In this document: in pieces, positions 14,826 to 22,728 of the stretch | How positions within the stretch are numbered: the stretch's first letter is position 1 | How the letters are laid out: each line of letters opens with the position of its first letter | Source: Clostridium sp. CAG:411 | GTDB lineage: Bacteria > Bacillota > Clostridia > Lachnospirales > Lachnospiraceae | Assembly (NCBI GenBank): GCA_000437275.1 | Contig: FR899683.1 | Span: 24,717 to 47,444, forward strand | Length of the DNA: 22,728 bases | Direction of reading: 5' to 3' | Notes under the pieces: generated by a model | Seen by the model: the letters and a program-made list of their open reading frames with translations, nothing else | What the model was told of the DNA's origin: nothing | Database searches by the model: none | Position numbers and translations under genes: made by a program

Positions 14826-15320
14826 ATGGCAAAAGTAGAATTAAAACAACCAGTTGTTGACGAAATTAAGGGTCATGTTGAACAGGCAAAATCTGCTGTA
14901 ATCGTAAATTACTGTGGTTTAACTGTTGAGCAGGATACTAAGCTTCGTAAACAGTTGAGAGAAGCAGGCGTTGTATACAAAGTATACAAGAACACATTAT
15001 TAAAGCGTGCTTTTGAAGGTACTGACTATGCACAGTTAGATGATCTGTTAGAGGGTCCTACTGCTATCGCATTTGGTATCGAAGATGCTACAGCTCCAGC
15101 AAGAGAGTTAAACAAGTTTGCTAAGGAAGCTGAAGCATTACAGTTCAAGGGAGCTGTTGTTGAAGGTACATTTTATGATGTGGACGGTGTTAAAACACTT
15201 GCAAACATTCCTTCAAGAGAGGATCTTATTTCCAAGTTACTTGGAAGTTTACAGTCACCTATTACAAACTTTGCTCGTGTTATCAAGCAGGTTGCTGAAA
15301 AGGGTGAAGCCGCTGAGTAA
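14826..15320 (+). CDS. rplJ: Large subunit ribosomal protein L10
   Basis: Forms the base of the ribosomal stalk and binds 23S rRNA and L7/L12 dimers. The 164-residue length is normal. Recognisable parts are the N-terminal MAKVELKQPVVDEI, the VVYKVYKNTLLKRA segment and the GPTAIAFG turn. The C-terminal helix, which carries L7/L12 dimers, ends QSPITNFARVIKQVAEKGEAAE. An AAGGAGGT ribosome binding site lies at about 14810-14817. The gene sits behind an L10 leader and 134 bases ahead of rplL. In most Firmicutes rplK-rplA precede it; here the upstream neighbour is a sporulation gene. Confidence 0.97.
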   Translation: MAKVELKQPVVDEIKGHVEQAKSAVIVNYCGLTVEQDTKLRKQLREAGVVYKVYKNTLLKRAFEGTDYAQLDDLLEGPTAIAFGIEDATAPARELNKFAKEAEALQFKGAVVEGTFYDVDGVKTLANIPSREDLISKLLGSLQSPITNFARVIKQVAEKGEAAE

Positions 15321-15454
15321 TTTATGTGAAGTGCATCGAGAGTATCTTATAGGTATTTGAGAAGCATCACGTTAGAATAGAAATGAATTACATTTCTTTC
15401 TCAGTAAGAAACAATATTAAAAAGATTAAATAAAATTAGTGGAGGTAATTAATT

Positions 15455-15820
15455 ATGACAACTCAGGAATTTATCGATGCTATTAAGGGCATGACTGTTT
15501 TAGAATTAAATGATTTAGTAAAAGCTTGTGAAGAAGAATTTGGTGTATCTGCAGCAGCAGGTGTTGTAGTAGCAGCAGGTGGAGACGGAGCAGGCGCTGG
15601 AGAAGAGAAATCTGAATTCAACGTTGAATTAACAGAAGTTGGACCAAACAAGGTTAAGGTTATCAAGGTTGTTCGTGAAGTAACTGGATTAGGATTAAAG
15701 GAAGCTAAGGAAGTAGTTGACGGAGCTCCTAAGGTTCTTAAGGAAGGTGCTGAAAAGGCAGAAGCTGAAGAAATCAAGACTAAGCTTGAAGCTGAAGGTG
15801 CTAAGGTTACATTAAAATAA
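15455..15820 (+). CDS. rplL: Large subunit ribosomal protein L7/L12
   Basis: The stalk protein that recruits translational GTPases to the ribosome. The 121-residue product shows the N-terminal dimer domain (TTQEFIDAIKGMTVLELNDL), the Ala/Gly-rich hinge (about 33-53) and the conserved C-terminal domain with KVKVIKVVREVTGLGLKEAK. GTGGAGGT provides the ribosome binding site. The spacer after rplJ holds a small hairpin (AGAAATG/CATTTCT at 15379-15397), which might mark a processing or stability site that helps give the higher L7/L12 dosage; this is inference. A terminator follows at once and rpoB is not present. Confidence 0.97.
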   Translation: MTTQEFIDAIKGMTVLELNDLVKACEEEFGVSAAAGVVVAAGGDGAGAGEEKSEFNVELTEVGPNKVKVIKVVREVTGLGLKEAKEVVDGAPKVLKEGAEKAEAEEIKTKLEAEGAKVTLK

Positions 15821-15842
15821 TGAAATCCTTATAAGAAATGAT

Positions 15843-15872
15843 AGAGGTATCGCATTTGCGGTACCTCTTTTT
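15843..15872 (+). terminator. Terminator after rplL
   Basis: AGAGGTATCGC (15843-15853) pairs with GCGGTACCTCT (15858-15868) with one T.G pair and a four-base loop, followed by a T run. This ends the ribosomal unit before the pullulanase gene. Confidence 0.9.
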
Positions 15873-15910
15873 GATTCCCGTTTCTTGTTGCTAATCTTCC
15901 GAAACAACAG

Positions 15911-15939
15911 GTTACATTTAATCTAAAATATGGTAAAAT
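15911..15939 (+). promoter_or_regulatory. Likely promoter of the pullulanase gene
   Basis: GTTACA (15911-15916), 17-base spacer, TAAAAT (15934-15939). The start would be near 15946, giving a leader of about 130 bases. I looked for a catabolite-response (cre) site and saw none convincing. Confidence 0.5.
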
Positions 15940-16078
15940 AAATAGAATGATGAAGGAGATAGGTTGGTTTAAAAAACGAAAAATTTGTTTACACCTGCCT
16001 ATGACTTTGCACATGATTTCATCTGAAAAAGTAGCCCATAGAGTGGCTGGAAATGTGAATATAAAGGAGAATATAAAA

Positions 16079-19000
16079 ATGGGAAAAAAGAGAGTAGCTA
16101 TGCTGCTTGCTATGTTATTGACAATTACATTTGTGTTTGGAAATGCCGTACCGATTACTACGATTAAGGCAGCAGAAAATACTTTGATTATTCATTATGG
16201 GGGACGAGAAGATGGCGATTATAATGGATGGAATGTATGGGTATGGGAAGATGGAAAAGAAGGAAAGCAGGTAGATTTTTCTGCGGAGGACAGCTTTGGA
16301 AAAGTTGCGGTTTGCAAGTTGACACAGTCTGGAAAGGTTGGTTTTATTGTCCGTTTGAATGACTGGGAAAAGAAGGATGTAGAGGAAGATCGGTTTGTAG
16401 ATACGAAAAATGGAGTGACTGAAATCTGGTTGACTAGTGGTGAAAAAGAAGTTTCTACAAAAGTACCAGATGGAGCATCTAAATATAATTTGGACGAGAA
16501 AAATAAGGCACGACAGGCTGTATATAATAAGAAAAAAGCGTTAAAACTGAATGTGCATTATTATGATTTTAAGAAAAAATACAAAAAAGTACAGGCGTAT
16601 GTATGGTTGGAAAAAGAAGATGGTGGGACCTATGATGTCCAAAAAAAGGACAAGTTTGGAGCCGTATTTCAAATTGGTCTTATGAACAAGAAAAAGGCAA
16701 AAACAGCAGGATTGCAGATTACATTGGCAGACGGTTCTAAAGATTGTGAATCGGATCGTATCATTGATTTGACGCAGGCAAAAAAGAATAAATTAGACGT
16801 TTATATCGTGCAGGGAAATAAAGAAGTTTATTATAATAGAAAGGATGCAACAAAAGCACCGGTTATTTCGGAAGCGTATTTTGCCAGCGCAAAAGAAATT
16901 AAGTTCTCCATTGCAGATACGATGGACACTTCTGATGAAAAATTAGTAGGGCAATTTCAATTAAAGGATGAAAGTGGAAAGTCCTATCCATTAACAAAAG
17001 TCTGGTCTAAAAATCCAGGCGTTGAAAATAGTGCATCACTAATTTTGCAAAAGGAATTAGATTTAGGGAAGCATTATACTATATATATGAAAAATCATAT
17101 TAGTAGTGCAGTGTCTGTAAGTGAAGCATTTTCTACAGAAGCGTTTGAAGACGCCTATTATTATGCTGGTGATGATTTAGGGGCAGTTTACACGAAAGAA
17201 AAAACAGATTTCCGTGTGTGGGCGCCAACTGCATCCCAAGTGACGATTAATTTTTATAGTGAAGGAACGGGAAAAAATCACATTGATTCCCAGTCTATGC
17301 TTCAATCAGAAAAAGGAACCTGGACTTATGAAGCAGTAGGAGATTACAAAAATATATATTATACCTATAGTGTAACTGTAGATGGAATTACAAGAGAAGC
17401 GGTAGACCCATATGCGAGGACAACAGGTGTCAACGGAGAACGTGGCATGGTTGTGGATTTGGAATCGACCAATCCAGAAGGATTTGATAAAGAAAAACGT
17501 CCAAAAGCAATTGGAATGACAGATTCTGTTATTTATGAATTACAGCTTCGTGATTTATCTGTGGATGATAGTTCTGGAATAGAAAATAAGGGAAAATATT
17601 TAGCACTGACAGAAACGGGAACTAAAAATTCAGAGGGTGTTTCTACTGGATTGGATCATTTGGTAGATTTAGGTATTACACATTTGCATATATTACCATC
17701 CTTTGATTTTGCTTCGATTGATGAGTCAAAATTAGATAAGGCACAGTATAACTGGGGATACGATCCACAGAATTACAATGTACCAGAAGGTTCTTATTCT
17801 ACCGATCCTACCGACGGGAATGTACGTGTGAATGAGTATAAACAGATGGTACAAAGTCTCCATAAAAATGGGATTCGTGTCGTTATGGATGTGGTATACA
17901 ATCATACCTTTAATATTGAGGATTCCAATTTCCAAAAAATTGTTCCAGATTATTATTATAGAAAAAATGGAACTTCCTATTCAAATGGTTCTGGTTGTGG
18001 AAATGAAACAGCATCGGAACGAGCTATGATGCGAAAATATATTGTGGACTCAGTTGTATATTGGGCGACAGAGTATCATGTAGATGGTTTTCGATTTGAT
18101 TTGATGGGTGTACATGATATTGAAACCATGCAGTTGGTCAGACAGGCATTAGACGAGATTGATTCTAACATTGTAATCTATGGAGAAGGTTGGACTGGAG
18201 GAGAAGCTTCTTATGATGAATCACTTCGAGCAGTAAAGGAAAATATGAAAGAATTGGATGGCATTGCTGCATTTAGTGATGATTTTCGTGATGGCTTAAA
18301 GGGAAATGTATTTGATGAAAAAGATACTGGTTTTATTTCTGGAAACAATGCGTACATAGAGGATGTAAAGCTTGGAATTGTAGGGGCAGTTGCACATCCA
18401 CAGATTGATACGGAAAAGCTAACCAAATCGGAAAAGGCGTGGGCAAATGATCCGACACAATGCATTAACTATGTATCCTGTCATGATAATCTTACTTTGT
18501 GGGATAAATTACAGGTATCGGTTCCAAAGGCATCCAAGAAGGATAAAATAGCGATGAATAAATTAGCCGCGGCGATTACGTTTACTTCGCAGGGAACGCC
18601 ATTCTTGCAGGCGGGGGAAGAATTTCTTCGTTCTAAGCCTGTCAAAAATAAAGAGGAAAAATATTCGGCGAACAGTTACAACCTGCCAGACTCAGTAAAT
18701 AGTTTGAAATGGGATACTCTTTCAGAGCATAAGGATGTGTATGAATACTATAAGGGACTGATTGCTTTTCGAAAGGAACATAAGAGCTTGCGGATGACAG
18801 AGGCGAAAGATGTACAAGATAATCTGGTTTTTCAAGATACATCCGGAAAGGGAAGTGTCATTGCGTATACAATTGAAAATAGTCTGAATGGAGAAGTAGC
18901 AGAAGAAATTATGGTAGTGTACAATGGAAATGCAGAAGATGTGGAGATTGCGTTACCAGACAAAGATACATGGAGCATATATATCAATGGCGAAAAGGCT

Positions 19001-19219
19001 GGAACAGAACCAATTGAAGAAGTTACAGGAAGTGTACATGTAGATAAAATTTCTACGGTGGTATTGGTAAAGGAAAGCCAGAAATCAAAAGCATTAAAGG
19101 TGCTTCAAAAGACGGATCTTTGCATTTATCTTAGTATAGGAATTGCAGTGTTGCTCGTATTGATTTGCATTTTCTTCTTCCATAATAACAAAGAAAAAGG
19201 AGATGAAAAAGATAGGTAA
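16079..19219 (+). CDS. Cell-surface type I pullulanase (GH13) with CBM41 modules and C-terminal membrane anchor
   Basis: Hydrolyses alpha-1,6 branches of pullulan, amylopectin and glycogen outside the cell. The 1046-residue protein has a signal peptide (about 1-31). Two N-terminal modules resemble CBM41 starch-binding domains (about 34-125 and 154-253, each with a Trp-rich or YVWLE strand). An Ig-like region and a CBM48-like domain (about 368-445, TDFRVWAPTASQV) follow. The GH13 catalytic domain has the pullulanase signature YNWGYDP (557-563), DVVYNH (604-609), FRFDLMG with nucleophile Asp674, GEGWTGG with acid/base Glu703, and SCHDN (800-804). Near the end, a transmembrane helix (about 1013-1034) and a basic tail anchor it, without an LPxTG motif. 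The ATG at 16079 follows AAAGGAGA; an open stretch of 44 codons upstream lacks a ribosome binding site. The SBP-receptor pair follows. Confidence 0.94.
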   Translation: MGKKRVAMLLAMLLTITFVFGNAVPITTIKAAENTLIIHYGGREDGDYNGWNVWVWEDGKEGKQVDFSAEDSFGKVAVCKLTQSGKVGFIVRLNDWEKKDVEEDRFVDTKNGVTEIWLTSGEKEVSTKVPDGASKYNLDEKNKARQAVYNKKKALKLNVHYYDFKKKYKKVQAYVWLEKEDGGTYDVQKKDKFGAVFQIGLMNKKKAKTAGLQITLADGSKDCESDRIIDLTQAKKNKLDVYIVQGNKEVYYNRKDATKAPVISEAYFASAKEIKFSIADTMDTSDEKLVGQFQLKDESGKSYPLTKVWSKNPGVENSASLILQKELDLGKHYTIYMKNHISSAVSVSEAFSTEAFEDAYYYAGDDLGAVYTKEKTDFRVWAPTASQVTINFYSEGTGKNHIDSQSMLQSEKGTWTYEAVGDYKNIYYTYSVTVDGITREAVDPYARTTGVNGERGMVVDLESTNPEGFDKEKRPKAIGMTDSVIYELQLRDLSVDDSSGIENKGKYLALTETGTKNSEGVSTGLDHLVDLGITHLHILPSFDFASIDESKLDKAQYNWGYDPQNYNVPEGSYSTDPTDGNVRVNEYKQMVQSLHKNGIRVVMDVVYNHTFNIEDSNFQKIVPDYYYRKNGTSYSNGSGCGNETASERAMMRKYIVDSVVYWATEYHVDGFRFDLMGVHDIETMQLVRQALDEIDSNIVIYGEGWTGGEASYDESLRAVKENMKELDGIAAFSDDFRDGLKGNVFDEKDTGFISGNNAYIEDVKLGIVGAVAHPQIDTEKLTKSEKAWANDPTQCINYVSCHDNLTLWDKLQVSVPKASKKDKIAMNKLAAAITFTSQGTPFLQAGEEFLRSKPVKNKEEKYSANSYNLPDSVNSLKWDTLSEHKDVYEYYKGLIAFRKEHKSLRMTEAKDVQDNLVFQDTSGKGSVIAYTIENSLNGEVAEEIMVVYNGNAEDVEIALPDKDTWSIYINGEKAGTEPIEEVTGSVHVDKISTVVLVKESQKSKALKVLQKTDLCIYLSIGIAVLLVLICIFFFHNNKEKGDEKDR

Positions 19220-19290
19220 GGATAAAGAAAAAATTAAATAATTTTTAAAGGAAAAGTAATAATTTTATGGTAATTATTAACAAAATATAG

Positions 19291-19319
19291 TTGAAATTAA
19301 TGTAGAACGGAGATAAAAT
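19291..19319 (+). promoter_or_regulatory. Promoter of the SBP-chemoreceptor unit
   Basis: TTGAAA (19291-19296), 17-base spacer, TAAAAT (19314-19319). Start near 19326, giving an 80-base leader that holds an ATTAGGGGGG tract at 19370-19379 as well as the Shine-Dalgarno AAGGGGGA at 19391-19398. Confidence 0.65.
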
Positions 19320-19404
19320 ATAGTAAAAATTACTAATAACAAAAGAGCCTTGCCCAAAATAAAAAAGGGATTAGGGGGGCAGACTTTTTCAAGGGGGATC
19401 GGAT

Positions 19405-20667
19405 ATGAAGAAACAGATGATTTGTAGCTTTTTGGCAATCAGTTTAGCGGGCATGATGTGTGCCGGTTGTAGTCAGAGTACGGAAAAGAAGGACTTGAAA
19501 TTATCAAGTTTAGACGAAAAGAAAGGCGATGATAAAAATGTAGAACTGACTGTCTGGGGCGCGAAGGAAGATCAGGAACTATTAAAGGAAATTGTGGACA
19601 GCTTTCAGGAAAAATACAAAGGTGAAGCAAAGTTTAATATTACCATTTCTGCTCAAAGTGAAGCGGATTGTAAAGATGCAGCACTTGGAGATGTTTCCGA
19701 GTGTGCAGATGTATTTACCTTTGCAGACGATCAGTTGACGGCATTGGCGGCAGCAGGCGTTTTAAAGCCTGTCAAGGATGCGGAAAAGATTAAAAAAGAT
19801 TCCTTAGATGGAGCAGTACAGGCGGCTTCTATTAATGATACATTGTATGCATATCCGTTGACCGCAGATAATGGATATTTTATGTATTATAATAAGAGCT
19901 ATTTTTCTGACAGTGATTTGCAGAGTCTAGATAAAATGCTTGAAAAGGCGTCTGCAAAGGGAAAGAAAGTAACGATGGATTGGAGTTCTGGTTGGTATTT
20001 ATATTCCTTCTTTGCTAATACTGGTTTAAAAGTAGGGTTAAATGATGATGGAATTACAAATTATTGTACATGGAATGGAAAAAAAGGTAATGTTAAGGGT
20101 GTAGATGTTGCTGAGAGTATGATGAAGATTGCCAGATCAAAAGGTTTCAAAGAGGGAAATGATGACGTATTAGCCAACGGTGCAAAAGATGGAAGTGTGA
20201 TTGCAGGTGTTAGTGGTGTATGGCTTGCGGATCGTTTGAAAGAAGCTTGGGGAAGCAATTATGCAGCTACAAAACTTCCAACGTATACTGTGGCAGGCAA
20301 ACAGGTACAGTTAGGATCTTATGTAGGATATAAGATGGTTGGTGTAAATTCAAATTCCAAACAGGTAAGTTGGGCTACAAAATTAGCAGAGTGGATTACA
20401 AGTCGGGAAAATCAGGAACTTCGTTTTGAAAAGCGTGGACAGGGTCCAGCCAATGCCAAAGCATCGGAAACAGATGCCGTCAAACAAAATGTGGCAATCA
20501 AGGCACTGTTAGAGCAGTCGGATTATGGTAGTTTACAGCGTATTGGTGGAAAATACTGGGAACCTGTGGCAGAGTTTGGTGCAAAGATGGCAACGGGAAG
20601 TACAGGGGAGTTCTCTGTACAGAAAACTATGGATGAGCTTGTTAAGAATATTACAGCGACTGAATAG
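19405..20667 (+). CDS. Extracellular sugar-binding lipoprotein (SBP family 1, maltose-binding-like)
   Basis: A 420-residue lipoprotein of the ABC-type solute-binding protein family 1. The signal peptide ends in MMCAGC; Cys22 is the likely lipidation site, although the -3 position is Cys rather than Leu. The body begins ELTVWGAKEDQELLKEIVDSF, the typical first strand and helix of the MalE-like fold, and has ADVFTFADDQLTALAAAGVL and YAYPLTADNGYFMYYNKSYF, which match maltodextrin-type binding proteins. By its neighbours (pullulanase upstream, chemoreceptor downstream), the ligand is likely malto-oligosaccharide; this is inference. No permease or ATPase gene is beside it. Only 15 bases separate it from the chemoreceptor gene, so both are made from one transcript. 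Confidence 0.9.
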   Translation: MKKQMICSFLAISLAGMMCAGCSQSTEKKDLKLSSLDEKKGDDKNVELTVWGAKEDQELLKEIVDSFQEKYKGEAKFNITISAQSEADCKDAALGDVSECADVFTFADDQLTALAAAGVLKPVKDAEKIKKDSLDGAVQAASINDTLYAYPLTADNGYFMYYNKSYFSDSDLQSLDKMLEKASAKGKKVTMDWSSGWYLYSFFANTGLKVGLNDDGITNYCTWNGKKGNVKGVDVAESMMKIARSKGFKEGNDDVLANGAKDGSVIAGVSGVWLADRLKEAWGSNYAATKLPTYTVAGKQVQLGSYVGYKMVGVNSNSKQVSWATKLAEWITSRENQELRFEKRGQGPANAKASETDAVKQNVAIKALLEQSDYGSLQRIGGKYWEPVAEFGAKMATGSTGEFSVQKTMDELVKNITATE

Positions 20668-20682
20668 AGGGGGGACAGTCAT

Positions 20683-22437
20683 ATGAAGAAAAATAGCGAT
20701 AACAAAAGAGAAAAAAAACGTTTCGGAATTCGGTTTATTGTTATGGTTCCGGTTTTGGTATTGGGTATCTTTTCTATTATTTCCAATGTAATTTCATTTT
20801 CCAGTATTCAGAGTGTAAATCGAAGCGGAAGTGAAATCGCAAATACGTATTTAGAGAGTATTTCGGAGATGAGCAAGATTCAGGAAAATGTACAGTCTAT
20901 ACATAAAAAAGCATTGTCTCATATTATCGCAACGAAATATGATACAATGGTAACGATTGTAAATGAAATTGAGGAATTACAGGTAGAACTGGAGAAAGAG
21001 CTGACAGATTATCAAAAGTATGTGACAGAAGATACGGCAGACGAATATAACAAAATTATAAAAAACTATAAACTTTACAAAGACACATTGGCAGATTTGT
21101 TGGCATATAGTGCGAATAGTAAGACAACCAAAGCTTATCAATGTGCAAATAATGAGTTTGAAGAATACGGAAATGCTATTTTAAAGAGTATTGATACTTT
21201 AAATGAAAGTGCACATAACCAATCAAAAAATGCCAAAACAGATTTGGAAAATGCAGCAGCACAGGCATTGTTTATCAGCGTTACTACAATTATTATCAGT
21301 GTCTTGCTTATCATTATTGTAGTAATCGTAGTAATCAAGGTTGTTATTAAGCCAATTCATAAGATGCAGAAACAATTGAGTGAAATTTTAAAAGACATTG
21401 AGAATCGTCAGGGAGATTTGACAAAGCGTTTGGATGTAGTGCCGGTAGAAGAATTATACTTGCTTGCAACAGGTGTAAATGACTTTATTATAAAATTACA
21501 GAGCATTTTCCATACGATTGTGGATAACTCTCAAAAGATTGATGTAGTTGTAAAAGATGTAACACAAAGCGTTGTTACATCTGGAGATAGTGTAAGTGAT
21601 TTGTCTGCATTGACAGAAGAATTATCCGCTACAATGGTGGATGTATCTTCTAACGTAGAACGTATCAATCAGAATGCGGATACAGTTAATACAGAGGTTC
21701 GTGCAATTGCAGAACGTTCTGGAGAATTAAAAGATTACTCTGTTGAAATGAAACAACAGGCAGATGCGGTTGAAAAATCAGCAAGAAATAACCTTGCTAC
21801 GACAGAACAGAAATTAAGTGAAATCCTAGGAGTATTGAACAAGGCGATTGAAGAAAGTAAGAGTGTAGAGCAGGTAAATTCTCTTACAGATGATATTTTA
21901 AATATTGCCAGTCAGACAAATCTTCTTGCGTTAAATGCTTCTATTGAGGCGGCAAGAGCTGGTGATGCAGGAAAAGGTTTTGCAGTTGTAGCAGAAGAGA
22001 TTCGACAATTGGCAGAATCAAGTACAGAGAACGCAAGCCGTATTCAGCATATCAATAGCAATGTAATTCAAGCTGTTCGCAATCTTGCGGATAATGCAAA
22101 TAATTTAGTTACTTATATGAATGAGGCAATTCTTCCTGAATTTGAGGAGTTTGTAAAGACTGGTGTAAAATACGAGGAAAATGCTTCTTATATTGAAAAT
22201 GTTATGAATGAATTTGCTGGCAAGACAGGAAACTTAAGAGAGTCCATTTCTGAGATTGCTAATTCACTGGATACGATTTCACAGGCATTGAATGATGGTG
22301 TAGAAGGTGTTAGCGGAGTTGCTAACAGTACACAGGTATTAGTAGGGGATATGGATACAATTGTAAAACGAATGGACGAGAACCAGAAGATTTCAGAAGA
22401 TTTAAGTCAAGAGACTTCGGTATTTGTAAAATTGTAA
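20683..22437 (+). CDS. Methyl-accepting chemotaxis protein
   Basis: A 584-residue transmembrane chemoreceptor. TM1 is at about 15-38 and TM2 at about 196-222. The extracellular part between them (about 39-195) is all helical and likely a four-helix bundle (4HB_MCP type). A HAMP domain follows (about 223-276), then methylation helices. The kinase-control tip is ILNIASQTNLLALNASIEAA and ARAGDAGKGFAVVAEEIRQL (406-444), highly conserved in the family. It has no C-terminal CheR-binding pentapeptide. The ribosome binding site is AGAGGGGGG, with six G in a row, 10 bases before the ATG; this is unusual, and AGGGGGGACA (20668-20677) is exactly complementary to sRNA A bases 341-350. Placed directly after a binding-protein gene, it may sense the loaded SBP. 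Confidence 0.94.
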   Translation: MKKNSDNKREKKRFGIRFIVMVPVLVLGIFSIISNVISFSSIQSVNRSGSEIANTYLESISEMSKIQENVQSIHKKALSHIIATKYDTMVTIVNEIEELQVELEKELTDYQKYVTEDTADEYNKIIKNYKLYKDTLADLLAYSANSKTTKAYQCANNEFEEYGNAILKSIDTLNESAHNQSKNAKTDLENAAAQALFISVTTIIISVLLIIIVVIVVIKVVIKPIHKMQKQLSEILKDIENRQGDLTKRLDVVPVEELYLLATGVNDFIIKLQSIFHTIVDNSQKIDVVVKDVTQSVVTSGDSVSDLSALTEELSATMVDVSSNVERINQNADTVNTEVRAIAERSGELKDYSVEMKQQADAVEKSARNNLATTEQKLSEILGVLNKAIEESKSVEQVNSLTDDILNIASQTNLLALNASIEAARAGDAGKGFAVVAEEIRQLAESSTENASRIQHINSNVIQAVRNLADNANNLVTYMNEAILPEFEEFVKTGVKYEENASYIENVMNEFAGKTGNLRESISEIANSLDTISQALNDGVEGVSGVANSTQVLVGDMDTIVKRMDENQKISEDLSQETSVFVKL

Positions 22438-22510
22438 GTGATACCAGTTTATGTCCATTGCAAAACAACCATTCATATAAAATAATTTATGGGGTTATAG
22501 TGTTTAGCAA

Positions 22511-22553
22511 AGCAGTCGCTTTCTTTGAAACAAGAGAAAGCGGCTGTTTTTGC
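22511..22553 (+). terminator. Terminator after the chemoreceptor gene
   Basis: A 14-position stem (22511-22524 with 22535-22548, two G.T-type pairs) around TTGAAACAAG, followed by T residues. Confidence 0.85.
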
Positions 22554-22575
22554 CTGTTTTGGGAAAATAAGGATA

Positions 22576-22604
22576 TTGGAAGCCAATAAAAAAGGGAGTA
22601 TAAT
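22576..22604 (+). promoter_or_regulatory. Promoter of the gene that runs off the right edge
   Basis: TTGGAA (22576-22581), 17-base spacer, perfect TATAAT (22599-22604). Start near 22611, leader about 105 bases. A second, weaker candidate is TTTACA (22671-22676) with TAAACT (22693-22698). Confidence 0.6.
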
Positions 22605-22714
22605 AGTAACTAATGAAAAAAAATATCAACAAGATGTAAATGATAAAAAATCGCAATAAGACACTTACCGTTTACAAAAAATCTTGTTATAGTAAACTAA
22701 CAGGAGGAGAAAGA

Positions 22715-22728
22715 ATGGAAACCTCAAA
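22715..22728 (+). CDS. Start of a truncated gene
   Basis: An ATG at 22715 follows AGGAGG (22702-22707) with seven-base spacing. Only METS and part of the next codon can be read before the window ends, so the product cannot be identified. The start is credible because of the strong ribosome binding site and the promoter upstream. Confidence 0.65.

Noticed and set aside
15940..16000. A catabolite-response (cre) site near the pullulanase promoter
   Set aside because: A stretch with a central CG in A-rich DNA was seen, but it lacks the TG and CA arms of the consensus.

Overview
The window looks like a chromosomal segment from a spore-forming, motile, starch-using member of the Lachnospiraceae (Clostridia). 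The reasons are low GC, AGGAGG-type ribosome binding sites, sporulation genes (gpr, spoIIP, a sipL-type DUF3794/LysM gene), a short-form pyruvate kinase, a membrane-anchored pullulanase, a chemoreceptor, and a Firmicutes-type L10 leader. This is inference; the genus cannot be fixed from the sequence alone. I see no phage, insertion sequence or CRISPR array.

Layout. 1-165: the 3' end of a tRNA, then tRNA-Leu(AAG) and a terminator. 180-811: a long spacer holding a candidate C-rich small RNA (sRNA A, + strand), then the pyk promoter. 812-3948: pyk (pyruvate kinase) and prfC (release factor 3), each with its own terminator. 4140-4600: rpsT on the minus strand, divergent from the sporulation pair gpr-spoIIP (4721-6852). 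7053-10440: a sortase-anchored fibro-slime surface protein, a small unrecognised protein, and a terminator. 10511-10668: a second C-rich small RNA (sRNA B, - strand). 10807-12205: a PrcB_C-like lipoprotein and a Cof-type HAD phosphatase. 12211-12363: a GC-richer non-coding segment that may be a remnant. 12464-14629: veg, then the sipL-like gene. 14626-15872: rplJ-rplL behind an L10 leader, with no rpoB following. 15911-22553: a cell-surface pullulanase, then a lipoprotein solute-binding protein and a chemoreceptor that appear to form one transcription unit. The window ends at the start of another gene.

How the genes fit together. The right end reads as a carbohydrate module: pullulanase debranches alpha-glucan at the cell surface, and a binding protein with no permease beside it is paired with a methyl-accepting protein, which suggests sugar sensing. 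gpr, spoIIP and sipL act in germination, engulfment and coat assembly. pyk, prfC, rpsT, rplJL and veg are housekeeping.

The most interesting signal is a pair of unannotated small RNA candidates, about 10 kb apart on opposite strands. Each has a TTGACA-N17-TATTAT promoter followed by AAT, several C4-C6 runs shown in loops or single strands, and an intrinsic terminator. Their G.U pairs fit only the proposed strand. C-runs of this kind match Shine-Dalgarno sequences. sRNA A carries a 10-base exact complement to the unusual G6-containing ribosome binding site of the chemoreceptor and an 8-base complement to the leader of the binding protein in the same unit.
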